Positions 36,972-45,835 of a stretch of 64,000 nucleotides of DNA are shown one piece after another. Under the pieces are notes generated by a model. The model was given only the letters and a program-made list of their open reading frames with translations. It searched no databases and had not been told where the DNA came from. How positions within the stretch are numbered: the stretch's first letter is position 1; every line of letters begins with the position of its first letter. A program made the translations under genes and the position numbers. This DNA is from an uncultured Rivibacter sp. (GTDB taxonomy: Bacteria > Pseudomonadota > Gammaproteobacteria > Burkholderiales > Burkholderiaceae), in assembly GCA_946481025.1 (NCBI GenBank), contig CAMLNA010000001.1, forward strand, positions 62,001-126,000, in the 5' to 3' direction.

Positions 36972-38508
36972 CGACCTGCCGCGCGTGCGCTTCGACGGCA
37001 GCCCGCTGTCCATCGAAGACGTGGCCGCGCTGGCCGAGCGCCGCGCCGTGGCCGAGCTGTCGCCCGAGCCGGCGTTCCGCGAGCGCATCGCGCGCGGCGC
37101 CGACTTCCTGGACCGCCTGCTGCGCGAGGACGGCGTGGTCTACGGCGTCACCACCGGCTATGGCGACTCCTGCACCGTGGTCATCCCGCCCGACCTGGTG
37201 ACCGAGCTGCCGCATCACCTCTACACCTACCACGGCTGCGGTGCCGGCCGCTTCCTCACGCCCGAGGAAACCCGGGCCGTGCTGGCCGCGCGGCTGGCCT
37301 CGCTGTCGCAGGGCGTGTCGGGCGTCAGCGTGGCGCTGCTGCGGCAGCTCGAGCAGCTGCTGGTGCACGACGTGCTGCCCCTCATTCCCGCCGAAGGTTC
37401 GGTCGGGGCGAGCGGCGACCTCACGCCGCTGTCCTACGTGGCGGCGGTGCTGTGCGGCGAGCGCGACGTGTTGTTCGGCGGCGAGCGCCGTCCGGCGCGC
37501 GAGGTGCTGGCGCAATTGGGCATCGCGCCGCTCAGGCTGCGGCCCAAGGAGGGCCTGGCCATCATGAACGGCACCGCCGTGATGACGGCCCTGGCGTGCC
37601 TGGCCTGGCAGCGCGCCGACTACGTGTCGCGGCTGGCCACCCGGCTCACTGCCTGCAACGTGCTGGCCAGCGCCGGCAACGCCCACCACTTCGACGAGGC
37701 GCTGTTCGCGGTGAAGCCGCACGCCGGCCAGCAGCGGGTGGCCCAGCGCCTGCGCGCCGACCTGGCGAGCGAACGCCCGGCCCGCAACGAGCAGCGCCTG
37801 CAGGACCGCTATTCGCTGCGCTGCGCGCCCCACGTGATCGGCGTGCTCGAGGACACGCTGCCGTTCTTCCGCACGCTCATCGAGAACGAACTCAACAGCG
37901 CCAACGACAACCCCATCATCGACGGCGAGCGCGAGCAGGTGCTGCACGGCGGCCACTTCTACGGCGGCCACATCGCCTTCGCGATGGACGGCCTCAAGAA
38001 TGCGGTGGCCAACGTGGCCGACCTGCTGGATCGCCAGCTCGCCCTGCTGGTGGACACCCGCTACAACCACGGCCTGCCGTCCAACCTGTCGGGCGCCACC
38101 GGCCCGCGCGGCGCCATCAACCACGGCCTGAAGGCACTGCAGATCAGCGTGTCGGCGTGGACCGCCGAGGCCCTGAAGCTCACCATGCCCGCCTCGGTGT
38201 TCTCGCGTTCGACCGAATGCCACAACCAGGACAAGGTGAGCATGGGCACCATCGCCGCGCGCGACTGCCTGCGGGTGCTCGAACTCACCGAGCAGGTGGT
38301 GGCCGCCATGCTCATCGCCGCACGCCAGGGCCTGGCGCTGCGTCGCGGCCTCGATGCGCAGCTCGCGCTGAGTCCGGCGCTCACCGCGTTCCAGGCCGAC
38401 CTGGAAGACCGCATCGCACTGGTGGTCGAAGACCGTGCACTCGACGCCGACCTGCAGTCGCTGCTCGCGGCACTGCGCGAGCGCGCCTGGAGCCTGCATG
38501 AAGCCTGA
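36952..38508 (+). CDS. Aromatic amino acid ammonia-lyase (probable tyrosine ammonia-lyase)
   Basis: This 518-residue enzyme of the HAL/PAL/TAL family forms the MIO cofactor from Ala153-Ser154-Gly155 in GSVGASGDLTPLSYVAAVL. The catalytic Tyr is Tyr64 in YGVTTGYG. At the substrate-selectivity position it reads HHL (88-90), the His-Leu pair reported for bacterial tyrosine ammonia-lyases, rather than the Ser-His of histidine ammonia-lyases. It would therefore give 4-coumarate, the probable aryl starter for the ligase. No other histidine-degradation gene is nearby. It overlaps the acyltransferase gene by 20 bp and the thioesterase gene by 11 bp. Confidence 0.9.
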   Translation: MRHPHTDDLPRVRFDGSPLSIEDVAALAERRAVAELSPEPAFRERIARGADFLDRLLREDGVVYGVTTGYGDSCTVVIPPDLVTELPHHLYTYHGCGAGRFLTPEETRAVLAARLASLSQGVSGVSVALLRQLEQLLVHDVLPLIPAEGSVGASGDLTPLSYVAAVLCGERDVLFGGERRPAREVLAQLGIAPLRLRPKEGLAIMNGTAVMTALACLAWQRADYVSRLATRLTACNVLASAGNAHHFDEALFAVKPHAGQQRVAQRLRADLASERPARNEQRLQDRYSLRCAPHVIGVLEDTLPFFRTLIENELNSANDNPIIDGEREQVLHGGHFYGGHIAFAMDGLKNAVANVADLLDRQLALLVDTRYNHGLPSNLSGATGPRGAINHGLKALQISVSAWTAEALKLTMPASVFSRSTECHNQDKVSMGTIAARDCLRVLELTEQVVAAMLIAARQGLALRRGLDAQLALSPALTAFQADLEDRIALVVEDRALDADLQSLLAALRERAWSLHEA

Positions 38509-38914
38509 TCTCAGCCACGAGATCGACGTCACGCCGGCGTTTTTCGACGTCGACGTGATGGAGATCGTCTGGCACGGCCACTACGTCAAGTACCTCGAGC
38601 TGGCGCGCTCGGCGCTGCTGGCGAAGTACGACTACGACTACCCGAAGATGCGCGAGTCCGGGTACGCCTGGCCCATCGTCGACATGCGGCTCAAGTACGT
38701 GAAGCCCGCCGCGTACGGCCAGGCGCTGAAGGTGCGTGCGCAGATCGTCGAGTGGGAGAACCGGCTGCGCATCGAATACCTGATCCGCGATGCGAAGACG
38801 GGCGCCAGGCTCAACAGCGCCAGCACCATCCAGGTGGCGGTGGACCTGGCGACCCGGGAGATGTGTTTCGTCTGCCCCGAGGTGCTGTGGCAGCGCCTGG
38901 GCGTCACGCCATGA
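38498..38914 (+). CDS. 4-hydroxybenzoyl-CoA thioesterase-like hotdog protein
   Basis: This 138-residue single hotdog domain has the 4HBT signature FFDVDVMEIVWHGHYVKYLELAR, where the Asp is the catalytic residue. In the aryl polyene context (ApeK-like) it probably releases misprimed or finished acyl chains from the carrier protein. It starts within the end of the ammonia-lyase gene and its stop overlaps the next ATG. Confidence 0.9.
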   Translation: MKPDLSHEIDVTPAFFDVDVMEIVWHGHYVKYLELARSALLAKYDYDYPKMRESGYAWPIVDMRLKYVKPAAYGQALKVRAQIVEWENRLRIEYLIRDAKTGARLNSASTIQVAVDLATREMCFVCPEVLWQRLGVTP

Positions 38915-39546
38915 AGCCGATGCTGTCGCGCCGTCGCCTTGCCGCCGCCTGCCTGCTGGCCGCCGCCTTGCCGCTGGGCGCCGCCGAACCGGTGTCTCCG
39001 CTGGTGCAGCAGGTGCGCCAGCGCCTGGCCGACGCGCCGGTGCTGCGCGGCCGCTTCGAGCAGCGCAAGACGCTCAAGGGCTTCAAGAATCCGCTGGTGT
39101 CGCGCGGCGACTTCCTCGTGGCCAGGGAGCGCGGCGTCGTCTGGCACACGCGCGAGCCGTTCGAGTCTTCGCTCGTCGTCACCCGGGAGCGGCTGCTGTC
39201 GCGCCAGGCCGATGGCCGGGTGGATGCCCGGGTCGAGGCGCGCGACGAACCCGGCCTGCGCGCCGTCAACGAGATGCTGTTCGCGCTCATGGCGGCCGAC
39301 CTGCAGGCGCTCGCCGCGCGCTTTCGCATCGAAGGCGAGCTGCAGGGCAACGAAGGCTGGCGCCTCGTGCTGACCCCGCGCGAAGCGGCGCTTGCCCAAT
39401 GGCTCGCGCGTGTCGAGCTCGAAGGCGAACGCTTCGTGCGCAGCGTGAAGCTCACCGAATCGCAAGGCGACGCCAGCGTGATCCGCTTCAGCGAGCACGC
39501 GGTCGCCCAGGCCCTCACCCGCGAAGAGGCCGCTCGCTTTGACTGA
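38911..39546 (+). CDS. LolA-like periplasmic carrier of the APE system
   Basis: This 211-residue protein has a signal peptide (MKPMLSRRRLAAACLLAAALPLGAAE) and a LolA-type fold (LRGRFEQRKTLKGFKNPLVSRGDFLVARERGVVWHTREPFESSLVVT). It is distinct from the housekeeping LolA at 23451. Together with the MMPL exporter it probably moves the lipidated pigment across the periplasm. The ATGA overlap with the thioesterase gene marks operon coupling. Confidence 0.88.
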   Translation: MKPMLSRRRLAAACLLAAALPLGAAEPVSPLVQQVRQRLADAPVLRGRFEQRKTLKGFKNPLVSRGDFLVARERGVVWHTREPFESSLVVTRERLLSRQADGRVDARVEARDEPGLRAVNEMLFALMAADLQALAARFRIEGELQGNEGWRLVLTPREAALAQWLARVELEGERFVRSVKLTESQGDASVIRFSEHAVAQALTREEAARFD

Positions 39547-41920
39547 CGCCGTGACGCCCGGACTGCCAGCGCCTCGACAGGACGCGCCCCACGCGCCTCG
39601 CCGAAACCGGCTGTGGGCGGTCGCGGCCGTGCTGTGGCTGCTGTTCGTGCTGGGCGTGGCCGTGCACCAGTGGCGCTTCTGGCAGGCCGGCCGGCTCGAC
39701 GCCGACGTGATGGCGCTGCTGCCGGCGGACGAGCAGGCGCCCGAAGTGGCGCTGGCCACGCGGGCCCTGGCCGACGGCGCCTCGCGCCAGATCGTGGTGA
39801 TGCTCGGCGCGCCGCAATGGGCCGAGGCGCAGCAGGCGGCGGGGGCATGGCGCCAGGCCATGGCGCAGCAGCAGGCCCCGCTGTCGGAGGTCCGCTGGGG
39901 CAGCAACGAAGCCGGCATGGCCGGGTCGCTCGCGTTCTACCGCCCGTGGCGCGACCGCCTGCTCACCCCGGCGCAGCGCGAGCAGTTGCAGGCGACGCCG
40001 GTGCCGCAACTCGCCCAGGCTGCGCTGGCAGCTCTCTACCAGCCGGCTGCCCAGGCTCGCCTGTCCGAATGGGTGGCCGACCCGCTCGGGCTGGCGTCGG
40101 CCTGGTGGAGCGCACGCGCCGGCGATACGCGTGCGCGCCCGCGCGACGGCGAGCTTTGGCTCGCGGGCGACGGCATGGAGTGGGTGGTGCTGCGCTACGA
40201 CATCGCCGGCTCGGCCTTCAGCCTCGACGGCCAGGCCGTCTACGGCGAGGCACTGCTGGTCGCCGCGAATGCCGTACGTGCCGCAGTGCCCGGGTCGAAG
40301 ATGCTGCGAGCCGGCGTGCCGCTGCACGCCGAGGCTGCCGCGGTGCAGGCCAGCCGCGAGATCAACACCATCGGCTGGGGCTCGCTGGCCGCCGTGCTGC
40401 TGCTGGTGTGGCTCGCGTTCCGTTCGCCGCGGCCCATCGTGCTGGTGGCGCTGTCGCTGCTGGTCGGCTGCGCTGCCGCGCTGTCGGTCACGGCCTGGGT
40501 GTTCGGGCAGGTGCACCTCATCACGCTGGTGTTCGGTGCCAGCCTGGTGGGCGTGGCCGAGGACTACGGCATCCATTACTTCGCCAGCCGCCAGGGCGAG
40601 CCGTGGGCGCAGCCGCGCAGCCTCATGCGGCTGCTGCTGCCCGGCCTGCTGCTGGCCCTGGTGACCAGCGTGCTGGCCTACCTGGCCATGGGCATCGCGC
40701 CCTTCCCTGGGTTGCGGCAGATGGCCGTGTTCTCGTCGGCAGGTCTGGTCGCCGCCATGCTGACCGTCGTGTGCTGGTTCCCCTGGCTCGACCGGGGGAC
40801 CGTGGGCAGCAGCCGCTTCGCGGTGGCGGTGGCGGGCAGCCTGCAGCGCTGGCCCCGGCTCTCCGCGTCCGGCAAGGCTTGGGCTGCCTATGCCGTGCTG
40901 GCCGGCTTGTGCTCGGCCGGCCTGCTGCAGCTGCGCTCCAACGACGACGTTCGCCAGCTGCAGAACTCACCGCCCGAACTGCTGGCCTCGCAGCGCCAGT
41001 TGAGCAGCCTGCTCGGCGTGGCCAGTCCGGCGCAGTTCTACCTGGTGCGCGGCGCCAGCGCCGAAGAGGTGCTGCAGCGCGAAGAGGCGCTCAAGGCGCG
41101 CCTCGATGCCCTGGTGCGCGAAGGGCGGTTGGCCGGCTACAGCGCGGTGTCCGACTGGGTGCCCTCGGCCGCACGCCAGCGCGCCGATGCGCAACTCACG
41201 GCGCGGGTCGAAACCGAGGTGCTGGCCCGGGTGAACGCGGCGCTCGGCGAGTCGCTGGCTCGACCGGCGTTCGACGCCGGGCCGCTGACGGTGCCGCGCT
41301 GGCTCGAGCATCCCGTGTCGGCCGGCGCGCGGTGGCTGTGGCTGGGCGAGGTCCATGGCGCGCAGACCAGCGTCGTGATGCTGCGCGGCCTGCACGATGC
41401 GGCAGTGCTGCCGAGCCTGGCCGCGGCTGCCGAAGGGCTCGACGGTGTGCGCTGGGTCGACAAGCCGGCCGAGATCTCCTCGCTGCTGGGCCGCTATCGC
41501 GTCTCGATGAGCTGGCTGCTGCTGCTGGGCCATGCGGTGGTGCTGGCTGCACTGTGCTGGCGATTCGGCCGGGCCGCCTGGCGGGCCTGGCTGCCCACCG
41601 TGCTGGCCTCCGTCGGCGCCCTGGCCGCGCTGGGCGCCGCCGGCCAGCCGCTGCAACTGTTCACCGTGCTGGCGTTGCTCCTGCTGCTGGGCGTGGGCTC
41701 CGACTACGGCATCTTCCTGCTCGAACACGAAGGCGACGGCTCGGCCTGGCTGGCGGTGGCGCTGGGCGCCGGCAGCACCTGGCTCGCCTTCGGACTGCTG
41801 GGCCTGTCCAGCACACCGGCACTGCGGGCCTTCGGGCTCACGCTGCTTGTCGGCCTGGCCCTGGTGGCCATGCTCGCGCCGATGTTGCGGCCCGCGGCGG
41901 CCGTGGAAGCAACCTCATGA
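39539..41920 (+). CDS. MMPL/RND-family exporter of the APE system
   Basis: This 793-residue transporter has the duplicated RND-like layout: one N-terminal helix, a large periplasmic domain, five to six helices (IGWGSLAAVLLLVWLAF, VLVALSLLVGCAAALSV, LITLVFGASLVGVAEDYGIHYFA), a second periplasmic domain, and a second helix bundle with LLLLLGVGSDYGIFLLEHE. The two DYGI(H/F) motifs are typical of the pigment/lipid exporter group. The start is uncertain: TTG 39539 has AAGAGG upstream, whereas GTG 39551 has a commoner codon but no ribosome site. The stop overlaps the methyltransferase start by 4 bp. Confidence 0.9.
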   Translation: MTDAVTPGLPAPRQDAPHAPRRNRLWAVAAVLWLLFVLGVAVHQWRFWQAGRLDADVMALLPADEQAPEVALATRALADGASRQIVVMLGAPQWAEAQQAAGAWRQAMAQQQAPLSEVRWGSNEAGMAGSLAFYRPWRDRLLTPAQREQLQATPVPQLAQAALAALYQPAAQARLSEWVADPLGLASAWWSARAGDTRARPRDGELWLAGDGMEWVVLRYDIAGSAFSLDGQAVYGEALLVAANAVRAAVPGSKMLRAGVPLHAEAAAVQASREINTIGWGSLAAVLLLVWLAFRSPRPIVLVALSLLVGCAAALSVTAWVFGQVHLITLVFGASLVGVAEDYGIHYFASRQGEPWAQPRSLMRLLLPGLLLALVTSVLAYLAMGIAPFPGLRQMAVFSSAGLVAAMLTVVCWFPWLDRGTVGSSRFAVAVAGSLQRWPRLSASGKAWAAYAVLAGLCSAGLLQLRSNDDVRQLQNSPPELLASQRQLSSLLGVASPAQFYLVRGASAEEVLQREEALKARLDALVREGRLAGYSAVSDWVPSAARQRADAQLTARVETEVLARVNAALGESLARPAFDAGPLTVPRWLEHPVSAGARWLWLGEVHGAQTSVVMLRGLHDAAVLPSLAAAAEGLDGVRWVDKPAEISSLLGRYRVSMSWLLLLGHAVVLAALCWRFGRAAWRAWLPTVLASVGALAALGAAGQPLQLFTVLALLLLLGVGSDYGIFLLEHEGDGSAWLAVALGAGSTWLAFGLLGLSSTPALRAFGLTLLVGLALVAMLAPMLRPAAAVEATS

Positions 41921-42999
41921 CACTCATGCTCGAAAAATCCTTCTCCCCTGACGGACAGTCCGTCTTCGAGGCTCGCTTCGAAGCGCAGAAGATCGCCTTC
42001 GGCCCGGCGGTGTTCCAGTGCGTGCGCTACGCATGGAAGCGCGGCGTGCTGCAGGCCCTGGCCGAAGCGGGTGAGGCCGGTGCCGATCTCGACACGCTGA
42101 CATCCACCGGGCGCTGGACGCGCTATGCGCTCAAGGTCGTGCTCGAAACCTGCCTGAGCTGCGGCGTGGTGCGGCTGCGCGAGGGGCGCTACGTGCTCGA
42201 CAAGGCCGGCTATTGCGTGCTGAGCGATCCGATCACCCAGGTCAACATGAACTTCATGCACGACGTGTGCTACCAGGGGCTGTTCGACCTCGGTCCGTCG
42301 CTCGACGAGGAGCGGCCGCTCGGGCTGAAGGCGTTGGGCGACTGGCCGACCATCTACCAGGGCCTTTCGTCGCTGCCCGAGCCGGCGAAGTCGAGCTGGT
42401 TCGCCTTCGACCACCACTACTCGGACACGTCGTTCCCGAGCATCCTGCCCGACGTGTTCGCGACCGCGCCGAAACGCATCATGGACATCGGCGCCAACAC
42501 CGGGAAGTTCAGCTGCGCCGCGCTCACGCACAACGAAGCGGTGGAGCTGCACCTGGTGGACCTGCCGCAGCAGCTCTCGCTGGCCCAGGCCACCCTCGAG
42601 CGCGCCGGCCTTGCGCACCGTGCCCACCTGCACGCAGCCGACATGCTCGACGCGACGGCCGCCTTTCCCCGGGGCATGGACCTGGTGTGGATGAGCCAGT
42701 TCCTCAGCTGCTTCTGCGAGAGCGTCATCGCCAGCATCCTGGCGCGGGCAGCCGCTTCCCTGGCGCCAGGCGGCCAGGTGCTCATCATGGACACCTTCTG
42801 GGACCGTCAGCGCTACGACATCGCGGCCTATTGCCTCATCAACACCTCGCCGTACTTCACCGCCATGGCCAGCGGCAACAGCAAGGTCTACGAAAGCGCC
42901 GACTACATCCGCCTGTGCGAAGCGGCCGGCCTGCGCCTGTTGACGGCGCGTGACGGCATCGGCTACTGCCACTCGCTGCTGCGTTTCGCGAAGGATTGA
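41917..42999 (+). CDS. SAM-dependent O-methyltransferase-like protein of the APE system
   Basis: This 360-residue protein has an N-terminal winged-helix dimer domain and a Rossmann domain with the SAM motif IMDIGANTGKFS (from residue ~188). This is the layout of plant- and bacterial-type O-methyltransferases (hydroxyneurosporene/caffeate class). In aryl polyene loci a methyltransferase decorates the aryl ring, though some homologues may act elsewhere; the conserved HHYSDTSFPSILPDV stretch is not diagnostic. It overlaps the exporter gene by 4 bp and is 6 bp from the lipoprotein gene. Confidence 0.85.
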   Translation: MTLMLEKSFSPDGQSVFEARFEAQKIAFGPAVFQCVRYAWKRGVLQALAEAGEAGADLDTLTSTGRWTRYALKVVLETCLSCGVVRLREGRYVLDKAGYCVLSDPITQVNMNFMHDVCYQGLFDLGPSLDEERPLGLKALGDWPTIYQGLSSLPEPAKSSWFAFDHHYSDTSFPSILPDVFATAPKRIMDIGANTGKFSCAALTHNEAVELHLVDLPQQLSLAQATLERAGLAHRAHLHAADMLDATAAFPRGMDLVWMSQFLSCFCESVIASILARAAASLAPGGQVLIMDTFWDRQRYDIAAYCLINTSPYFTAMASGNSKVYESADYIRLCEAAGLRLLTARDGIGYCHSLLRFAKD

Positions 43000-43005
43000 G
43001 GCGGC

Positions 43006-43587
43006 ATGGGCAAGCTGATCCACTCCATGGGCCGCGCCGGTACCTGGCTGTCAGCGCTGCTGGCGCTGCTGCTGGCGGCCGGCTGCGCCACCAGCCCCAC
43101 GCCGACGGCCAACGAACCCGACTCCCCGCTGCTGCGGCTCGCTCCGGCGTCGCTCGGCCGCACGCTGGCGCTGCAGCAGCAGCTCACGGTGGCCGCGCGC
43201 GGGCAGACCCACCGGCTCGACGTGATCCTCGAAGCCGATGCCGACAGCGTGCGGCTCGCGATGATGAACCTCGGCCAGACCGTCGCGCGGCTCCAGTGGG
43301 ACGGCCGCGAGCTCACCGAAACCCGGGTGTCGTGGTGGCCGGCGGCAGTGAAGGGCGAACGCATCCTGTCCGACCTGCAGCTGGTGCTGTGGCCGGCGCA
43401 GGCCATCAGCGCGGCGCTGCCCGGCGGCTGGACGCTCGATGCCCATGCCGGCGAGCGCGTGCTGCGCCGCGAGGGCACGGTCGTGGCGACGGTGAGCTAC
43501 CCGAGCGCCACCCGTGCCGAGCTGGTGAACCTGCGCCACGGCTACCGGCTCAGCATCGACTCGCACCCGCTCGGAGGCGTGACGTGA
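43006..43587 (+). CDS. DUF3261 family lipoprotein of the APE system
   Basis: This 193-residue lipoprotein has a signal peptide ending in the lipobox LAAGC, followed by a LolB-like beta domain (LQQQLTVAARGQTHRLDVILEADADSVRLAMMNLGQTVARLQWDGRELTETR). DUF3261 proteins occur in aryl polyene loci and may take the pigment from the LolA-like carrier at the outer membrane. An internal ATG at codon 8 could be the true start. The stop overlaps the ketosynthase GTG by 4 bp. Confidence 0.88.
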   Translation: MGKLIHSMGRAGTWLSALLALLLAAGCATSPTPTANEPDSPLLRLAPASLGRTLALQQQLTVAARGQTHRLDVILEADADSVRLAMMNLGQTVARLQWDGRELTETRVSWWPAAVKGERILSDLQLVLWPAQAISAALPGGWTLDAHAGERVLRREGTVVATVSYPSATRAELVNLRHGYRLSIDSHPLGGVT

Positions 43588-44777
43588 CGGCGGCGGTCTA
43601 CCTCAACGCGATGGGCGTGCTGTGCGCGCTGGGCCATGGCGAGGCCGCGGTGCGCGAGCAGCTGTTCGCGTCGGCGCGGCCTCAGGGCGTGGCCCCCACC
43701 GACCGCTACACGCCGGGTCGCGTGTTGCACCTGGGTTGCCTGCCGTCGGAAGGCGGACTGCCTTCGCTCGCGCACGTGCCGCTCAGGCAGCGCAGCCGCA
43801 ACAACGCCTTGCTGGCTGCCGCATTGGCCGAGATCCGCCCGCAGGTGGATGCGGCCATCGGACGCTACGGCCCGCAAAGGGTGGCGGTGGTGCTTGGCAC
43901 CAGCACGGGCGGTGTCGAAGAAGGCGAAAGGGCCGCGCGCCGGCTGCTCGCGCAAGGAGACTTCCCGCCGGAATACGACTATGCGCAGCAGGAGATGGGC
44001 AACTGCGCTGCGTTCGTGGCCGCCGAGCTGGGTGTCTTGGGCCCGGCGCATGCCATCTCGACGGCCTGCTCGTCGGGCGCCAAGGCCATGGCCTCGGGGG
44101 CGCGGCTGCTGCGCGCGGGCATCGTCGATGCAGTGGTGGCCGGGGGCGTCGATGCACTGTGCGCCTTCACGATCGCCGGCTTTTCCGCGCTCGAGTCCGT
44201 GACGGCCGACCGCTGCAACCCGCTGTCGGTCAACCGCGAAGGCATCAACATCGGCGAAGGCGCGGCGCTCTTCCTGATGACGCGCGAAGCGGGCCCGGTG
44301 CGGCTCGCCGGCTGGGGCGAGACCTCCGACGCCCACCACATGTCGGCGCCGGAGCCCGGCGGCCGTGGCGCCATCGACGCGATGCGGCTTTCGCTGCAGC
44401 GCGCGGGTGTCGCTGCGGGCGCGGTCGACTACGTGAACCTGCACGGCACGGCCACCCCGCACAACGACGCGATGGAGAGCCTCGCGATCGCCGAGGTGTT
44501 CGGGCTCGACCTGCCGGTCAGCTCCACCAAGCCGCTCACCGGCCACGCGCTGGCGGCGGCCGGCGCCGTGGAAGCGGCCATCTCGTGGTGCTCGCTGGTG
44601 GACAACCCGCGGGGCTGGCTGCCGCCGCACTGGTGGGATGGCGAACGCGACCCGGCGCTGCCTGCGCTGCGCGTGGTGCCTCCCGGTGAATCGCTGGGCC
44701 GCTCGCCCGAGTACGTGCTGAGCAACTCGTTCGCCTTCGGCGGCAGCAATGCGTCGCTGCTGTTCGCGCGCGGCTGA
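43584..44777 (+). CDS. Beta-ketoacyl-ACP synthase (first full ketosynthase of the APE system)
   Basis: This 397-residue KAS-II type condensing enzyme has an intact triad: Cys162 in ISTACSSGAKA, His287 in LHGTATPHND and His321 in PLTGHALAAAGAVE. It probably works with the chain-length factor at 30855 (ApeO-like role). The start is GTG 43584 in a GTGA overlap with the lipoprotein gene; the frame remains open upstream but the ketosynthase fold begins here. Confidence 0.92.
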   Translation: MTAAVYLNAMGVLCALGHGEAAVREQLFASARPQGVAPTDRYTPGRVLHLGCLPSEGGLPSLAHVPLRQRSRNNALLAAALAEIRPQVDAAIGRYGPQRVAVVLGTSTGGVEEGERAARRLLAQGDFPPEYDYAQQEMGNCAAFVAAELGVLGPAHAISTACSSGAKAMASGARLLRAGIVDAVVAGGVDALCAFTIAGFSALESVTADRCNPLSVNREGINIGEGAALFLMTREAGPVRLAGWGETSDAHHMSAPEPGGRGAIDAMRLSLQRAGVAAGAVDYVNLHGTATPHNDAMESLAIAEVFGLDLPVSSTKPLTGHALAAAGAVEAAISWCSLVDNPRGWLPPHWWDGERDPALPALRVVPPGESLGRSPEYVLSNSFAFGGSNASLLFARG

Positions 44778-44790
44778 GGAAGGAATCGCC

Positions 44791-45261
44791 ATGACGAACA
44801 AGGCGCCGTCCGCCCCTCTGAAGGTCGAGGAGTTCGTGCCTCACCGCGGCACGATGAGCCTGCTCAGCCGCCTTGTCGGCGTGGATGCCAACGAGGCCAC
44901 CGCCGAGGTCGACATCACGCCGGCGACGCTGTTCGCCCGGGACCACGGCGTGCCGGCCTGGGTCGGCATCGAATACATGGCCCAGACCATTGCCGCCTGG
45001 GCGGGCGCGCGAGCCCGCCGTGCGGGCCGCGAGCCCGGCATCGGCTACCTGCTCGGCAGCCGCCGATACGGCAGCGAGCAGCCCGAGTTCACCTTCGGAC
45101 AGACCTTGCGGGTGACCGCACGCTGCGAGCTGATCGGCGAGAACGGCCTGGGCCAGTTTGCCTGCCGCATCACCGATGCGGCCACCGGCGACACCCTCGC
45201 CGAGGCGATGGTGTCGGTGTTCGAGCCACCGGCCCCGGAAGGCGGCAACGACCGTGTCTAG
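44791..45261 (+). CDS. 3-hydroxyacyl-ACP dehydratase-like hotdog protein (ApeP type)
   Basis: This 156-residue hotdog protein has FVPHRGTMSLLSRLVGVDA and the helix GVPAWVGIEYMAQTIAAWAGARARRAGREPGIGYLLGSRRY, which match the COG4706 dehydratases of aryl polyene loci. It probably pairs with the hotdog domain fused to the ligase to dehydrate each beta-hydroxy intermediate and so make the conjugated double bonds. AGGAAGGA precedes the ATG. Confidence 0.9.
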   Translation: MTNKAPSAPLKVEEFVPHRGTMSLLSRLVGVDANEATAEVDITPATLFARDHGVPAWVGIEYMAQTIAAWAGARARRAGREPGIGYLLGSRRYGSEQPEFTFGQTLRVTARCELIGENGLGQFACRITDAATGDTLAEAMVSVFEPPAPEGGNDRV

Positions 45262-45277
45262 AGAAACTGCAGGACCC

Positions 45278-45835
45278 ATGAGAAGAATGTTTCGCTCCCT
45301 TTTTCTGACCAGCGTGCTGGGCGTGGCTGCCGCAGTTGCGCACGCCCGCGAACCTGTGCCGGTGATGAACTTCGAAGACATTCCGGTGGCTTCTTCGACC
45401 GACAAGCAGTTGAGCGCCGAACAGGTTCGCCAGGCCATCGAGGCCGCAGGTGCTGCCAAGTCCTGGCAGGTCGCGCCCAGGGCGCCGGGCATGCTCGAAG
45501 CCACGCACTGGAAGGGCGAGAAGCACGTCGTCAGCGTGGTGATCGCCTATGACGCCAGCAAGTACTCGGTCCGATACCTGCGCAGCGTGAACATGAACTA
45601 CGCGTACAGCAGCCGGACGGACTTCGATCCGAAGGTGCGAGACGGCAGGGAAGCCGCACCACCCCAGCGGGAGATCGAAGTACAGAACCAGCGCCAGGCC
45701 TTTGCCGGGCGGCCTGAGTCGGCCTACAGCAGGCCCGCGCCCATCGGTGTGATCCATCCCTACTATGAGCACTGGGTGCGAGACCTGATTGTCGGCGTGC
45801 AGGCACAGCTTGCGGCGGCCCGGGCCGATCGATGA
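45278..45835 (+). CDS. Unknown exported protein within the APE locus
   Basis: This 185-residue protein has a signal peptide (MRRMFRSLFLTSVLGVAAAVAHA) and a soluble mature part with EQVRQAIEAAGAAKSWQVAPRAPGMLEATHW, a VVSVVIAYDASKYSVRYLRSVNMNY segment and a C-terminal HPYYEHWVRDLIVGVQAQL. No lipobox is present. I do not recognise a named family. Its place between the dehydratase and ketoreductase genes, with an ATGA overlap to the latter, indicates a conserved periplasmic accessory role. ATG 45287 is an alternative start. Confidence 0.8.
   Translation: MRRMFRSLFLTSVLGVAAAVAHAREPVPVMNFEDIPVASSTDKQLSAEQVRQAIEAAGAAKSWQVAPRAPGMLEATHWKGEKHVVSVVIAYDASKYSVRYLRSVNMNYAYSSRTDFDPKVRDGREAAPPQREIEVQNQRQAFAGRPESAYSRPAPIGVIHPYYEHWVRDLIVGVQAQLAAARADR

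Noticed and set aside
36952..38508. Assignment as histidine ammonia-lyase of histidine degradation.
   Set aside because: No hutU/I/G nearby, embedded in a pigment operon, and the selectivity residues look tyrosine-type.
39613..41916. Frame running through the exporter gene into the methyltransferase gene, which could suggest a giant fusion.
   Set aside because: Only the part from 41917 is protein-like; the upstream stretch is an out-of-frame shadow of the exporter.
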